Source: Siphonodentalium dalli
Lineage: Eukaryota > Mollusca > Scaphopoda > Gadilida > Siphonodentaliidae
Direction of reading: 5' to 3'
Assembly: GCA_032622095.1 (NCBI GenBank)
Contig: CP136061.1
Coordinates: 8,274,447 to 8,338,446 of the forward strand
Length of the DNA stretch: 64,000 nucleotides
Position numbers and translations under genes: made by a program
Part shown: positions 22,915-33,765 of the stretch, piece after piece
Layout: every line of letters begins with the position of its first letter
How positions within the stretch are numbered: position 1 is the stretch's first letter
Notes under the pieces: model-generated
The model's database searches: none
What the model saw: only the letters and a program-made list of their open reading frames with translations
Told to the model about the DNA's origin: nothing

Positions 22915-23640
22915 CACATATTACAACCGGAGTTCCGATTGTTGTGTGGACCGCTTCCAACTACACTATTAAAACCACACAGTTTGTGTAGCCACTTGAT
23001 CGAGCACAACATTGTGTGGTGAATTGTGTGGCAAATGATCACACATCTGTTGTGTGGCGGTGGCGAACAAACTGTGTGGATCGACCAAACAACTTGTTCT
23101 TTGTAGGCACACATTAAATGTGTGCTAAGTTGCGCACAAGATTATGTGGATGCAGATGAACAGTTTATGTGTGGTAACTGACCTACATAGTTGTGTAGTT
23201 GACACACACAAAGATGTTTGGGTCCAGCACATTTATTTGTTCGTTGAATGGACACAATTATGTTTGCACTAAGGAAACAATATGTTCACCGCTACCACAC
23301 AAGATTGTATTGTTATTGTACACAATGTTGTTAGGCGAGACCACACATATGTGTTAATCAAATGCGTACACATTTGTGTGGTTGATCCAAACAATAGTGT
23401 TCACCGTCATTACACTATTTGTATTGTTTATGTACACAATGTTGTTGGGCAAGACTACACATATGTGTTAATCACATGCGTACACATTTGGGTGGTTGAT
23501 CCAAACAATAGTGTTCACCGCCATTACACTATTTGTATTGTTCTTGTACACGATGCTGTTGGGCAAGACAACACATATGTGTTAATTACATGTGTACAAA
23601 TTTGTGTGGTCGATCCAAACAATAGGCTGATAATCCTGCA
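22915..23640. repeat. ACACA/TGTGT-rich repeats, including about 120-bp units x3
   Basis: From 23300, three units carry ACACATATGTGTTAATCAAA, GCGTACACATTTGTGTGG, TTGATCCAAACAATAGTG. Upstream, shorter pieces share the ACACAATTTGTGTGG style. Many are short palindromes of the type ACACATATGTGT. Similar sequence recurs at 27060-27205. Confidence 0.75.
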
Positions 23641-24179
23641 AAAAAAAAATCATATTCAATGAAGAGTGTTTACACCGATATTTATTGGCCATACATATAG
23701 TTCGGCTATCGTTGGACGTTTTTTTTCCTGCCATACATATGAAATGTTATAGTCTACTGATGCTTGACGTGCGGCGCTGGACGTTTTCGAATATTAACTT
23801 ATCAAACAGCAAACATGCATATCGCGGGGGTCCGCGGCCTTCTTTTGTGTACACAGCAGAAATCGTGATTGTCGAATCATATAGTATAGCTATAGTCTTT
23901 AATTTCAATAATACAACGACACAAAACAAAACAGCCGTTTAACACATTCACATAATATTTTGGTTATCCGACGATATTTCAAAGAAATTTTAAACTATAA
24001 GCGTGCACGTTTCAGTTCCATCAATGGGTTTCACATCAATAACTAGAATTTTCCTCCAACTTGAATGTATTGGAACAATTCGAAAGTCAGTCTCTGCTAT
24101 ATATACATATATATGTATATTGCTATACTGGTTGGCTGTCTTACATCAGACTCACCCTCACGGGTGTAGAAGAACAAGC
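23641..24179. other. Unique sequence, nothing recognised
   Basis: Open frames of 60-85 codons on both strands have no recognised domain. Confidence 0.35.
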
Positions 24180-25080
24180 TCTAAAACTAACTGAAGCTTT
24201 AGTTTAAACAGTATTTATTTTTCCCTGTATGGACATTCAGATAAATAATTACAATAGATACAAATTTAGAAGAAAAATGGGATTAGGCAACAAGCCATAG
24301 GCTTATTTGAAGCCCTCTCCCTTGACAATGGCACAGCCCTACTTGACTGCAAGTCAAGTAGGGGTAAATAATAGAGGCATAAAAAAGATCCATAGAAAGA
24401 AGAAATATGAGGTGGAGGCGAGACAAAGGGACAGAAGATAATGTCAGAATTTTAGAGAGAAGGTCAGAGAGTACAGAGTGTGAGGTGTAATTATATATCT
24501 GAACATGCATATAATTAATTTCAAATAAACCAAAAAGATATATAATAACACATTTCAAGGAAATAAAAAGTATTTATACATAATTTGTTATTGGAAAAAT
24601 AACCATGTGAACATCTGCAGTGGTCCATCGACCCGACGACCCACGTTGGGGAGATCAATAGCATCTCGGTTTATGATGTACCATGCGAGTTCAATATTGC
24701 AATTTTGGAACAGCTTAAGAGAAGAATCGTTGAAAGCGATTACTGGTTATTATAAATTTCTGAGCTGCCATGAAGATTTTCTTATTAGTTTCATAGGATA
24801 ATTCATCAGATCCACATAGTAATAATTCACTAGTTACTGAAGCTTTCTGAGATCCCTTGAACTATACAAGAAAATAAAGGGCTCCAAAGAGGATAGTTTT
24901 TTTGAATGTATATATATCGGTGCAATTTCTGGGGAGAAATCTCGAGTTCACGAAGAATAGAAGTCATCGCCTCTTGCACAGATACATAATTACAGCACAT
25001 GACATCATCATATGTATACCAAAATCATTGATTGTGGAATTTGTGTCTAACTCATACATTCCACCGTGGTTCTTGGTTGG
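24180..25080 (-). pseudogene. 3' remnant of a LINE, antisense
   Basis: Minus-strand translation near 24840-24720 gives ETNKKIFMAAQKFIITSNRF, which resembles the C-terminal block of jockey/CR1-type reverse transcriptase ORFs. Downstream (24360-24250, minus) the sequence GGCTTCAAATAAGCCTATGG, CTTGTTGCC resembles common LINE 3' UTRs. Stops and shifts interrupt the frame. It is a different family from the LINEs at 40.9 and 54.9 kb, as it lacks the ATCCT tail. Confidence 0.5.
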
Positions 25081-25969
25081 TTGACTAGTTTATCTGCGTC
25101 GTTGCCAAGGCATTCATGTCCATATCTTGTTATTTATATCGACGTCGCACCGCGTGACCGCCATCATTTCACCATTGAACCTGTAAGCAGAGAAGTTATT
25201 TTGTTTATAACATGCCATTGTGGGAATATTTTTACAGTGTATGTACATCTATAACAGTATTATAATTCATACATTAAAGAGCGCACTTTCAGAAAGGAAT
25301 ATAGTTTTTGAAACATGCTAAATATATACATGTACTACTCATTATAGCTTCATATAATGAATGTTCGGACATTTTATAAATATATTTTACTTTATCTATA
25401 AGCACAATCTTGACACGGGAAATTTGCAATTTTACATGAGGAATTTTAGCTATTTAACACAATACATTCATATATAAGGATTATAATATGAGAAACATGG
25501 CGAGTTTGAAAATAAGCCCCCCCCCTCCCCTTTTTTATAGTATAAACGATAACTCTTCACCATGTACGTCACTTAATCCAAATGCTAATAATACTTTAAT
25601 GACACATCTCACTATTCTGCAGTATTTATAATTTTAGATTATTTATAAGTTCATTATTTGCTATTATGACATTTATTGAATGACATAATATTCTTCACAA
25701 TTTAAAGTTTTGGACACAAACGGTGGCTACATATGTCTTAGCTTTACGACATCACCCCCACCCCGGCCCCTCCCTCGGTAACCGAATTTGCGCAAGTTAT
25801 ACATAGCAGAGGAGCCAAAATATGCATGTTATTTGTTCACATCGTCTTGGAAAACCACCAATATAATGGACAAATAAATACCCCACCCACCCAACAATTT
25901 GTTTCACTTGGTACATTGATCGTCCATTGTGGTATTTCAAGGTTTGTTGCAACAGTGATGCTCATGATC
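25081..25969. other. Intron 3 of gene A, AT-rich
   Basis: No gene. C-rich runs lie at about 25520 and 25756. Confidence 0.4.
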
Positions 25970-26420
25970 ATCATATTCAAATTAAATTAATTTGAAACAC
26001 CAATTTCACACATTTTGTGTGATTCCGGGTGCCACATATAGAACTTCGTAGTATATGACTAGGGCATTCCAGTGGCATCCACAAGTCGCATTCAGGGACG
26101 CGGCTCCACTTGAACCATATTTGTATAATTATATTTGCACACCCCCCTCTCGTTCTGAATTTTCCTATTGGTACCTCAAGCTTTCCAACTATTAGAATTT
26201 CCAACCAAATGGAAGTCTTCCACCCGATGGCCATTTGAGGCCATTTTTGTCTAAAAAAAACCAATAAATTTCCCACTAATTACTGGTTGAAAAATCAAAC
26301 AAAGAGAACAATTTCAACCTATTATAATGCATGTGGTGTAAAACTTGCAACTTTGCGTCAGGCATGAAATTTCCAACTGTTGGAATTTTTAGTAAATTTT
26401 ACCGAAGTTTGGGATAGGGT
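25970..26420. repeat. Interspersed repeat shared with 31040-31330
   Basis: Shares the order CAGGGACG..GG, TGCACCCC-like, GGTACCTCAAGCTTTCCAAC, GGCCATTT and TTTCCAACTGTTGGAATTTT with the 31-kb region in the same orientation. This indicates a dispersed element of unknown class. Confidence 0.5.
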
Positions 26421-27059
26421 TATAGACACACCCTTCCCAATATCCACCCTGTCGCCACGTCTCTGGTCTCAATATATATTTCCACTCATCTGCATTCCAT
26501 ATAAACACAAAAACGTCGTTACTTTATCAACATGAGAACCTTACCGTGCAAAATAATATAATTGTGGTTCTGGTTTAAAGAGCGCTGTATAATATATATA
26601 GTGTGTATGTGATGAACACACATTTGTTCAGTAAATGTCATCACCACACAGTTGAATTTGTCAATTTACATAAAGACAATTTTCGAGCAGAAATAGGTTT
26701 TATGCTTCGGAAAGATGCGTATCATATAGACTACAGAAACAACAGATAAACCCAGATAAACGCACAACTCTAAAATGTAAATATATGACTATGCGATAGG
26801 GAATTGTTGAATCAGAAAATCCAAATCAAATTTATTATTTCGTTGAATCATGTTATAAAAAATAGATACGGACATTCTCACAAAGGTGAATATATTGCCA
26901 ATTTAAATATAATCTTACCTTAACTATAGAAATAATCGAAGAGACCGCCCAATATATCGAATTTCTATATCCACCACAATCAACAAGACTCCATGTGTAC
27001 ACTTTCCGGCAGCCTGTGAGCCTGTACGAAACAACGACGCGCGCGTGACCACCACGTGA
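26421..27059. other. Intron 3, nothing recognised
   Basis: AT-rich unique sequence without a supported feature. Confidence 0.35.
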
Positions 27060-27205
27060 AATTTAAAAAACCGACGTCATGCACAAATATGTGTGGTGAT
27101 GTACACATATATGTGTGGATATTGGGTGATACACACATATGTGTGTATTATGTACACATTTATGTCATTGTGTGGAAGCTGCCACACAGTCCTTTTTACA
27201 GTGTA
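27060..27205. repeat. ACACATATGTGT-rich block
   Basis: Contains ACACATATATGTGTGGATAT and ACACACATATGTGTGTATTA and ends CCTTTTTACAGTGTA. Same style as 22915-23640. The two blocks bracket about 4.2 kb between the two parts of a minisatellite. Confidence 0.6.
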
Positions 27206-27299
27206 TATCGCAATCTCCGTATGTTTCTATTGTAAAAATAAATGCTAATTCCCCAGAAAGACTGAACCTTGATTCAACCCGAAACCAGCTCTACTAAAA

Positions 27300-27715
27300 C
27301 GGCGTGCGTTCTTTCCAGCCCGTTAAAGGTATGAGTTCGTTCCCGTCCGTTCACGGTATCCGTTCGTTCCCATCCGTTCACGGTATGCGTTCATTCCCGT
27401 CCGTTCACGAAATCCGGTCGTTCCCGTCCGTTTATGGTATGCGTTCGTTCCCGTCCGTTCACGGTATGCGTTCGTTCCCGTCCGTTCACGGCATGCGTTC
27501 TTGCCCATTCGTTCACGGTAAACTTTCGTTCCCGACCATTCACGGTACATGCATGTGTTCGTTCCCGTCCGTTCATGGTGTGCGTTCGTTCTCGTATGTT
27601 CACGGTATGCGTTCGTTCACGTCCGTTCACGGTATACGTTCGTTCCCGTTCGTTTCCGATATATGCTCCATTGTCAGTTTCCGGCATGTCGTCGTTTCCC
27701 GTCTGATCCCGGTAT
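27300..27715 (+). repeat. 27-bp minisatellite, about 15 copies
   Basis: Consensus GGTATGCGTTCGTTCCCGTC plus CGTTCAC. The 27-bp period keeps frames open on both strands and gives a false 169-codon frame with repeats like VHGMRSFPS. Its units equal those at the right end of the 21200-22497 array. Confidence 0.9.
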
Positions 27716-28158
27716 GCAATTTATCCAATATTTACATGTTACCACAGTCCAGACAAAAAAATATCGTCATTTTCTTTCCAGGTATCCTATTATTTCTTTA
27801 TTTCATCAGTTAGACCAGATATTCAGCCAAATTGTTTTCTTAAAAAAATTTAAATCCCCAAATGAATATATTGATACGCGACTTAATTCCTATATGTATT
27901 ACGTGGTCGTTGGTTAAGTGAGAGAATTTTCACCAAAAAAAATTCATATATACATGACATACGCACAACGGAATCTACCTAACTAGTGGTATATTGAGTG
28001 AGGGAGATAACTCTGTCGTGTGGCGTGAATATACCGTGCTAGTAGTCGGTCAAAGGAGTGCAGTATTTGTGTAGTTTAGAGACAAACTTAATGCCACTTG
28101 TAGCATAATAATGTTATGCACGAAACCGTATATGTAGTGCTCTCACCCAAAAGCCCTT
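27716..28158. other. Intron 3, nothing recognised
   Basis: Unique sequence between the 27-bp minisatellite and a MITE. Confidence 0.35.
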
Positions 28159-28162
28159 TAAG

Positions 28163-28488
28163 ACTTTACCCAACAAACCGGCCAAAACCGGCCAAATAAA
28201 GCTTCAACAGCCTAAAATATCTTCGGTCTGTCAGTTATGCCCGGTGCCAATGCATTCTCTTATATATGCGAGTCGACCATAGGTCGCCTCGCATATATAA
28301 GAGAATGCATTGGCCTAAAAAAATAAAAAATTTAACACTTTTTACCATTTTTTCTTACATTCTTTAACAATTTTATAATTTTTAATGTGTTAATCCAATG
28401 CATTCTCTTATATATGCGAGGCGACCTATGGTCGACTCGCATATATAAGAGAATGCATTGGCACAGGGTCCTTCTGTTGGGTAAAGGG
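28163..28488 (+). mobile_element. piggyBac-like MITE
   Basis: Flanked by TTAA (28159-28162 and 28489-28492). Right end TGTTGGGTAAAGGG is intact; the left reads GACTTTACCCAACA. Contains two hairpins of CAATGCATTCTCTTATATAT and GCGAGTCGACCATAGGTCGC, and CCGGCCAAAACCGGCC near the left end. The right TTAA coincides with the TTAA of the neighbouring 30-bp array, so the MITE may have inserted at the array edge. Confidence 0.8.
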
Positions 28489-28490
28489 TT

Positions 28491-29362
28491 AAGACTTGTT
28501 AGATTATATGAACACGCATTAAGATTTGTTGGATTATATGAACACACATTAAGGTTTGTTGGCTTAAATGAACACACATTAAGGTTTGTTGAATTAAATG
28601 AACACACATTAAGATTTGTTGGATTATATGAACACACATTAAGATTTGTTGGATTAAATGAACACACATTAAGGTTTGTTGGATTACATGAACACACATT
28701 AAGGTTTGTTGGATTAAATGAACACACATTAAGATTTGTTGGGTTATATGAACACACATTAAGATTTGTTTGATTAAATGAACACACATTAAGGTTTGTT
28801 GGATTAAATGAACACACATTAAGGTTTGTTGGATTATATGAACACACATTAAGATTTGTTAGATTATATGAACACACATTAAGATTTGTTGGATTAAATG
28901 AACACGCATTAAGGTTTGTTGGATTACATGAACACACATTAAGGTTTGTTGGATTATATGAACACACATTAAGATTTGTTAGATTATATGAACACACATT
29001 AAGATTTGTTGGATTAAATGAACACGCATTAAGGTTTGTTGGATTAAATGAACACACATTAAGGTTTGTTGGATTAAATGAACACAAATTAATATTTGTT
29101 GGATTATATGAACACACATTAAGATTTGTTGGATTAAATGAACACACATTAAGGTGTGTTGGATCACATGAACACACATTAAGGTTTGTTGGATTATATG
29201 AACACACATTAAGATTTGTTAGATTATATGAACACACATTAAGATTTGTTGGATTAAATGAACACACATTAAGGTTTGTTGGATTAAATGAACACACATT
29301 AAGGTTTGTTGGATTAAATGAACACACATTAAGGTTTGTTGGATTAAATGAACACACATTCA
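28491..29362. repeat. 30-bp minisatellite, 29 copies
   Basis: Unit GGATTAAATGAACACACATT plus AAGGTTTGTT with few variants. It ends 37 bp before the acceptor of gene A exon 4. On the minus strand it keeps a 395-codon frame open with NVCSFNPTNL repeats. Since the unit is 30 bp and stop-free in that frame, this needs no selection, and I do not call it a gene. Confidence 0.95.
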
Positions 29363-29399
29363 CTTTTGGCATAATATTGTAAGTGTTAAATAATTGTAG

Positions 29400-29617
29400 G
29401 ACGATATCAAAAGAGCAGAAATAGGAAGTCTTCAGGGTAACCAATCGAAACAGGTGTGACAAGGAGTGTGTTGCACTGTGCATCGATGTGCACCCAAGAT
29501 AGTCAAGCTTGCAAGTCATTCAACTACAATCACGTGACATCGGAGTGTGAACGTCTGTCAACCGTCGACGACACAGTGGTGGCGGAGGGGTGGTCTTACC
29601 ACCAACCATGCTGGTAA
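29400..29617 (+). CDS. Lectin gene A exon 4: PAN/Apple-like domain with premature TAA
   Basis: Acceptor AATTGTAG|GA, phase 1, 218 nt to TAA at 29615-29617, exactly the length of gene B exon 4. After RYQKSRNRKSSG a TAA at 29438-29440 interrupts the frame where gene B has Gln (CAG). The frame then continues unbroken: GVTRSVLHCASMC, ACKSFNYNHVTSECERL, VVAEGWSYHQPCW. The spacing of cysteines and the SFNYNHVTSEC motif fit PAN/Apple domains, which bind proteins or sugars. If the TAA is real, gene A makes a lectin without the PAN domain; because it lies in the last exon, nonsense-mediated decay would not be expected. An alternative is a sequencing error. Confidence 0.75.
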
Positions 29618-29830
29618 ACCAAAGTGATGTCTGACACAGAGGTGGCTGAGGGGTGGGCTTATCACACACCATGCTGGTAAACCAAAGTGATGTCTGACAC
29701 ATAGGTGGCAGAGGGGTGGTCATATCACACACCATGCTGGCAAACCAAAGTGATGTATGATAGTGAACCGGCCGTCGATTCAGTGGTAGCTAGGGAAAAA
29801 TCTGATCACACACCATGCTGGTGTAACGGA
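29585..29830 (+). repeat. 63-bp tandem copies of the exon 4 stop-codon end
   Basis: GAGGGGTGG recurs at 29585, 29648 and 29711, followed each time by ACCATGCTGGYAAACCAAAG and TGATGT. A fourth diverged copy ends near 29828. The first copy is the coding end of exon 4 plus the first bases of the 3' UTR. Confidence 0.85.
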
Positions 29831-29869
29831 CATGCTAGTAGCTGTATTTGAATCAAACTTATGTATGGC

Positions 29870-29875
29870 AATAAA
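29870..29875 (+). terminator. Candidate poly(A) signal of gene A
   Basis: AATAAA lies 253 bp after the exon 4 stop and after the 63-bp repeats. It is the first consensus hexamer downstream. No cleavage site evidence. Confidence 0.45.
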
Positions 29876-30889
29876 ATGAACAAGAGCAACTGAATCGCGG
29901 AATAGAGTTTCTTCTGACCAATGGTTTTGTCCTGATTTGGTTTGGTGAAACTTGTTTACGGGCATGGTGGAAACCGGTTGTTGTGTCATTCTTGGTGGAG
30001 TCGATTGCCGAGATACCCGACCGGGAGTTGACTACCTATATAATTATCTATCTGTTCTCAATTATTACACGAGACGCATGCTCTTTGCGCTGCAACATAG
30101 ACCTAATAATATTCACTTTGTATTTTACCGGTTTCGAAATTGGTCGATACATACTTGCACTACTGTCCATACGGGCGAGCATTTTATGTTACAGAAAGAA
30201 GCATTGAAGTTACAACAAATTCAACTTTGAACACGTTATATGAGTGCCAAACAAAAACACAGCCATTTAATTTGGATAAGAAAAGAGCGCTCAGTGCTTG
30301 TCTATTCCTGATATGTTTTTGCCACGTCTATGCGAAAACTTTAAAAACAGCTGGAAAGTGACTGCGACCATTGAAAGCATATGAAACCGGTATTTCAATA
30401 TTTGGTGTATTTGTCAATCGTTCCTTCTTCTAAATTGCGTAGCCAAAATTTGGAAGTTCGAATGACCCAGGTCCGTTAACGTATTGGAGTTGACTACATT
30501 TAAAGTTATCTATCGTTTCTCAATTTCGGTTCATTGTATATACATGTGTGGTCAGTCCGGGAGTTTATCCTTGCTCAATTACGATGCGTTACATGCCTGC
30601 TGGTGAGTCCGATATTTGAATTACTACGCAGTTCATGTCTGGTTACAAGCAACTAATTCCTTGTACGTGACAATGTTGACTGTCAGACACGGTGCCAATA
30701 CCAATGCCACTTTTTAATGTAATATACTAATTGGTAATCAATATATTTAAACCAACAAAACACCCGCTTCCTATCTTACATTTTCACAGTAACCCCACTT
30801 TGTTACTTCTTCATGGCAATGTTTGCACACAATTAATGATCCCCATATTTACGTAGGGTATGATTTGCGGTTGCTAATCCAAAATTACG

Positions 30890-31045
30890 AAGCACGTAAC
30901 TGCGATCACTTGCATGCATGTTATCTAAGAAGTGTAATTCTAGTTACTTGAATGTATGTTTTCTAAGAAGCGTAACTAATTACTTGCATGCATGTGATCT
31001 AAGAAGTCTAACTCTAATTACTTGCATGAATGTTATCTAAGGTTA
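30890..31045 (+). repeat. About 40-bp tandem repeat, four copies
   Basis: Units of TTACTTGCATGCATGTTATC, TAAGAAGTGTAACTCTAA. Confidence 0.75.
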
Positions 31046-31330
31046 TCACCAGGGACGAGGCCAGAGGGCCTCTTGTGGGGGACGAAATTGAATTTGAATG
31101 GATTGAAATGTCCATATGCACCCCTTTGGATGGAACTTTTCAACTAGTACCTCGAACATTCCAACTGTTGGAAATTTATATTCCGCTAAAGTTCGAAAAT
31201 GATGGCCATTTTGACAACTAGAAAAAAATATGATACTGTTGGTCTAAAACAGCATATTTCCCGTTAACTAATGTTGTGCCGGGTATGAACTTTCCAACTG
31301 TTGAAAATGTTTGACTAAAATTTGGTCATA
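31040..31330. repeat. Interspersed repeat shared with 25970-26420
   Basis: Carries CAGGGACGAGGCCAGAGGGC, ATATGCACCCC, GTACCTCGAACATTCCAACT, GTTGGAA and TTTCCAACTGTTGAAA in the same order as the 26-kb copy. Confidence 0.5.
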
Positions 31331-31959
31331 CGTTTTGTATAAATAATGGGGTGTAAAATACTATGTTTTAGTCAGAATGATGGAAGAGGTGTCACCAGAA
31401 TAGTGACAACCGACACGCGCGTATTTTTGGCTAACCCGACCCGACCCGGGCGTACAGAGAACCACCCGACGCGATCGACCGGGTTGTTACGATTTTTCCG
31501 TGTCGGTTGTCCCATGCTTATGTTCAATATTGTTCATCGTATGATAAGTTTTGTTTCCAAATTGTGGCATTCATATTTCAAAATGTAAAACGTTGCTCGA
31601 ACTCGAACCCTTTGATATTCTCGAAATTTGGCTGGATCGCGCCAGACAATTTTTCAATATTTATTTCGCCATATATGGTGGTCTAAATCACAGTTCTATA
31701 CGAATCACTGATTATAACGCTAATTAAATGTAATAATTGCAAATTACTTTGTAAATATATACATTATTTTATAATAAATAACACACAAGTCATGAAAACT
31801 GAAGGTTCCACAACCTGTCATGTGACATATGCGCAAAGGTTGTTTTTGGGTAACCTCACAAAACAACGAGAAAATAAAAAGCAGGATGCATTCTTCCTGT
31901 AAAGAAGAGCAAGCATAATTATATGATGATACGTTCTTATTCTGTATTTGGGCCGGTTA

Positions 31960-32110
31960 CTCCCCGAGCGGCCTATTTTTTCGCCCAACTTTTCGCCTTG
32001 GAGGGTAACATTTGAAATTTTGACTCCCCCAGCGGCCGATTTGCGTCCACCAACTTTTCGCCTCAAAGGCCAAATTGTCAAAAAATTTACTCCCCCGGCG
32101 GTTTCCCGAT
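31960..32110. repeat. About 70-bp tandem duplication
   Basis: ACTCCCCGAGCGGCC...CCAACTTTTCGCC is followed by ACTCCCCCAGCGGCC...CCAACTTTTCGCC, then a third partial ACTCCCCCGGCGG. Confidence 0.7.
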
Positions 32111-33074
32111 AGGTGTTTTCATCCTCTTTGCCGTGCGACCCTACGTCGCAAAACGAACACAGAGGGTGCTTTTCACTTTTAGCCTAAACCGACCAAAGTG
32201 CGGATTTCAGGCTTTTTCGTCCGCCGGTTATTTTTTCGATTTCCGCCTCTAATTTCGACCTATCTGCCGATCGATTCATTTCTTTCTCCCCCTCTACGGG
32301 CGGAAAATGTCAAAGTGGGTCGGGCTGTCCGGGTGGGATTATCCCTGGGTCGGATTGTCGCAGGTAGGATTGTCCCGTCGTGACGTCCCTGGGTTTCTAT
32401 AAATTTTGACAAAACATTAGAATGTTATTTTATTGGAAATCTCTTTTATAACATTTAAAGTAAAGCTACAACTATTTTATGTAAATATATGAGCAACACA
32501 CTTGGTCATTTTTTGTAAATAAAATTGGAACGTGTCTTTAACAGCAGTTTAATATAAACTGTGTTCTTTTTGTTGGAAGTGCTGCCTGGGAATGGTATAG
32601 CATGTTTAATTAGTGCTTGCGAACTGTAGTTTCCTGGTAGCATTCCCACATGTTTGAAAAAGTGGCAGCCTTTCAATTGATTGTGATCCTTGAATATGAT
32701 GAAAATGGAGTTTCTCTGCAACTGGCGGACTGAGTGACACGTGGAATTGTTGCTCACAAAGCGTTTGTATGATGTAAATATATAACTAGACGATTTTACC
32801 AATATACTGGGATTAAACTATAACATTCAATTATTGTTAAGACTGTGAACCTATTTTTGACACGTGTGCTTATTTGTAGCGCATGCAGGTTTTGGTAGTT
32901 TTCACTACATTTTAATGGAAATGTTACCTATATCATCGTACGTATGGAACAAAGTATAAACAGAGTACGTAACGAGTTATAATAAATGGGTCCAAAACCC
33001 CAACAATGCAAGGTGTATCACCACAATTCACGATGAGTTGTTCGCGGTGATTTACAGGGGAATATAAATCTTGG

Positions 33075-33765
33075 TGGCTGACCAACGCTCATCACGAATT
33101 ACGGCGAACCACTCAGAATCACCGTGAACCACTCAGAATCACCACAAACCACTGAGATTCGCTGCGAACCACTGAGAAATCTCAAACCACTGAGATTCGC
33201 TGCGAACCACTCAGATTCACCGTGAACCACTGAGATTCGCTGCGAACCACTGAGAAATCTCAAACCACTGAGATTCGCTGCGAGCCATGCACTGAGAAAT
33301 CTCAAACTACTGAGATTCGCTGCGAACCATGCACTGAGAAATCGCAAACCACTGAGACTCGCTGCGAACCACTGAGAATCGCTGCGAACCACTCAGAATC
33401 ACCGTAAACCACCCAGAATAACCGCAAACCACTGAGATTCGCTGCGAACCACTGAGAAATCTCAAACCCCTGAGATTCGCTGCGAACCATGCACTGAGAA
33501 ATCTCAAACCACTGAGATTCGCTGCGAACCACTGAGAAATCTCAAACCACTGAGATTCGCTGCGAACCATGCACTGAGAAATCGCAAACCACTGAGATTC
33601 GCTGCGAACCACTGAGAATCGCTGCGAACCACTCAGAATAACCGCAAACCACTGAGATTCGCTGCGAACCACTGAGAAATCGCAAACCACTGATGATCGC
33701 CGCGAATCATTGGGAATCACCGTAAACCACTGATAATCGCAGCGAACCACTGATAATCGCATATT
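33075..33765. repeat. 18-20-bp minisatellite with higher-order pattern
   Basis: Subunits ACTGAGATTCGCTGCGAACC and ACTGAGAAATCTCAAACC alternate, sometimes with an inserted ATGC. Several minus-strand frames stay open (97-151 codons); these are repeat artefacts. Confidence 0.9.

Larger units (their letters stand above)
1816..29617 (+). other. Gene model A: secreted FTP-PAN lectin, four exons
   Basis: Exons 1816-1861, 16796-17026, 20679-20924 and 29400-29617 join with phase-1 introns throughout (46, 231, 246 and 218 nt including stop). The predicted order is signal peptide, one fucolectin-type FTP domain over exons 2-3, and a PAN/Apple-like domain in exon 4. Without the premature TAA in exon 4 the product would be 246 residues; with it, 187. 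Introns are about 14.9, 3.7 and 8.5 kb and are filled with transposons and minisatellites. The family binds fucosylated or other glycans and usually acts in haemolymph immunity or recognition; that role is inferred from the family. Joining exon 1 to exon 2 rests on phase and order only, with no transcript evidence. Confidence 0.7.
29900..33070. other. Intergenic region between the convergent lectin genes
   Basis: No supported gene. Short frames (29952-30361, 31030-31221, 32506-32802) have no recognised domain. It contains the small repeats listed separately at 30890, 31040 and 31960. Confidence 0.45.

Noticed and set aside
27304..27917. Open frames of 98-169 codons with VHGMRSFPS-like repeats
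   Set aside because: Frames on both strands come from the 27-bp minisatellite.
28332..29519. A 395-codon minus-strand open frame with about 28 NVCSFNPTNL repeats
   Set aside because: It is the translation of a 30-bp array; period divisible by three keeps the frame open by itself. It is antisense to gene A and runs through a MITE end.
30440..31620. tRNA-like B-box strings (GTTCGAATGACC, CTCGAACTCGAACCC)
   Set aside because: No A box at the right distance and no cloverleaf could be drawn.
33099..33762. Minus-strand frames with repeated SQRISVV / WFAANLSGLRF
   Set aside because: Products of the 18-20-bp array in several frames at once.
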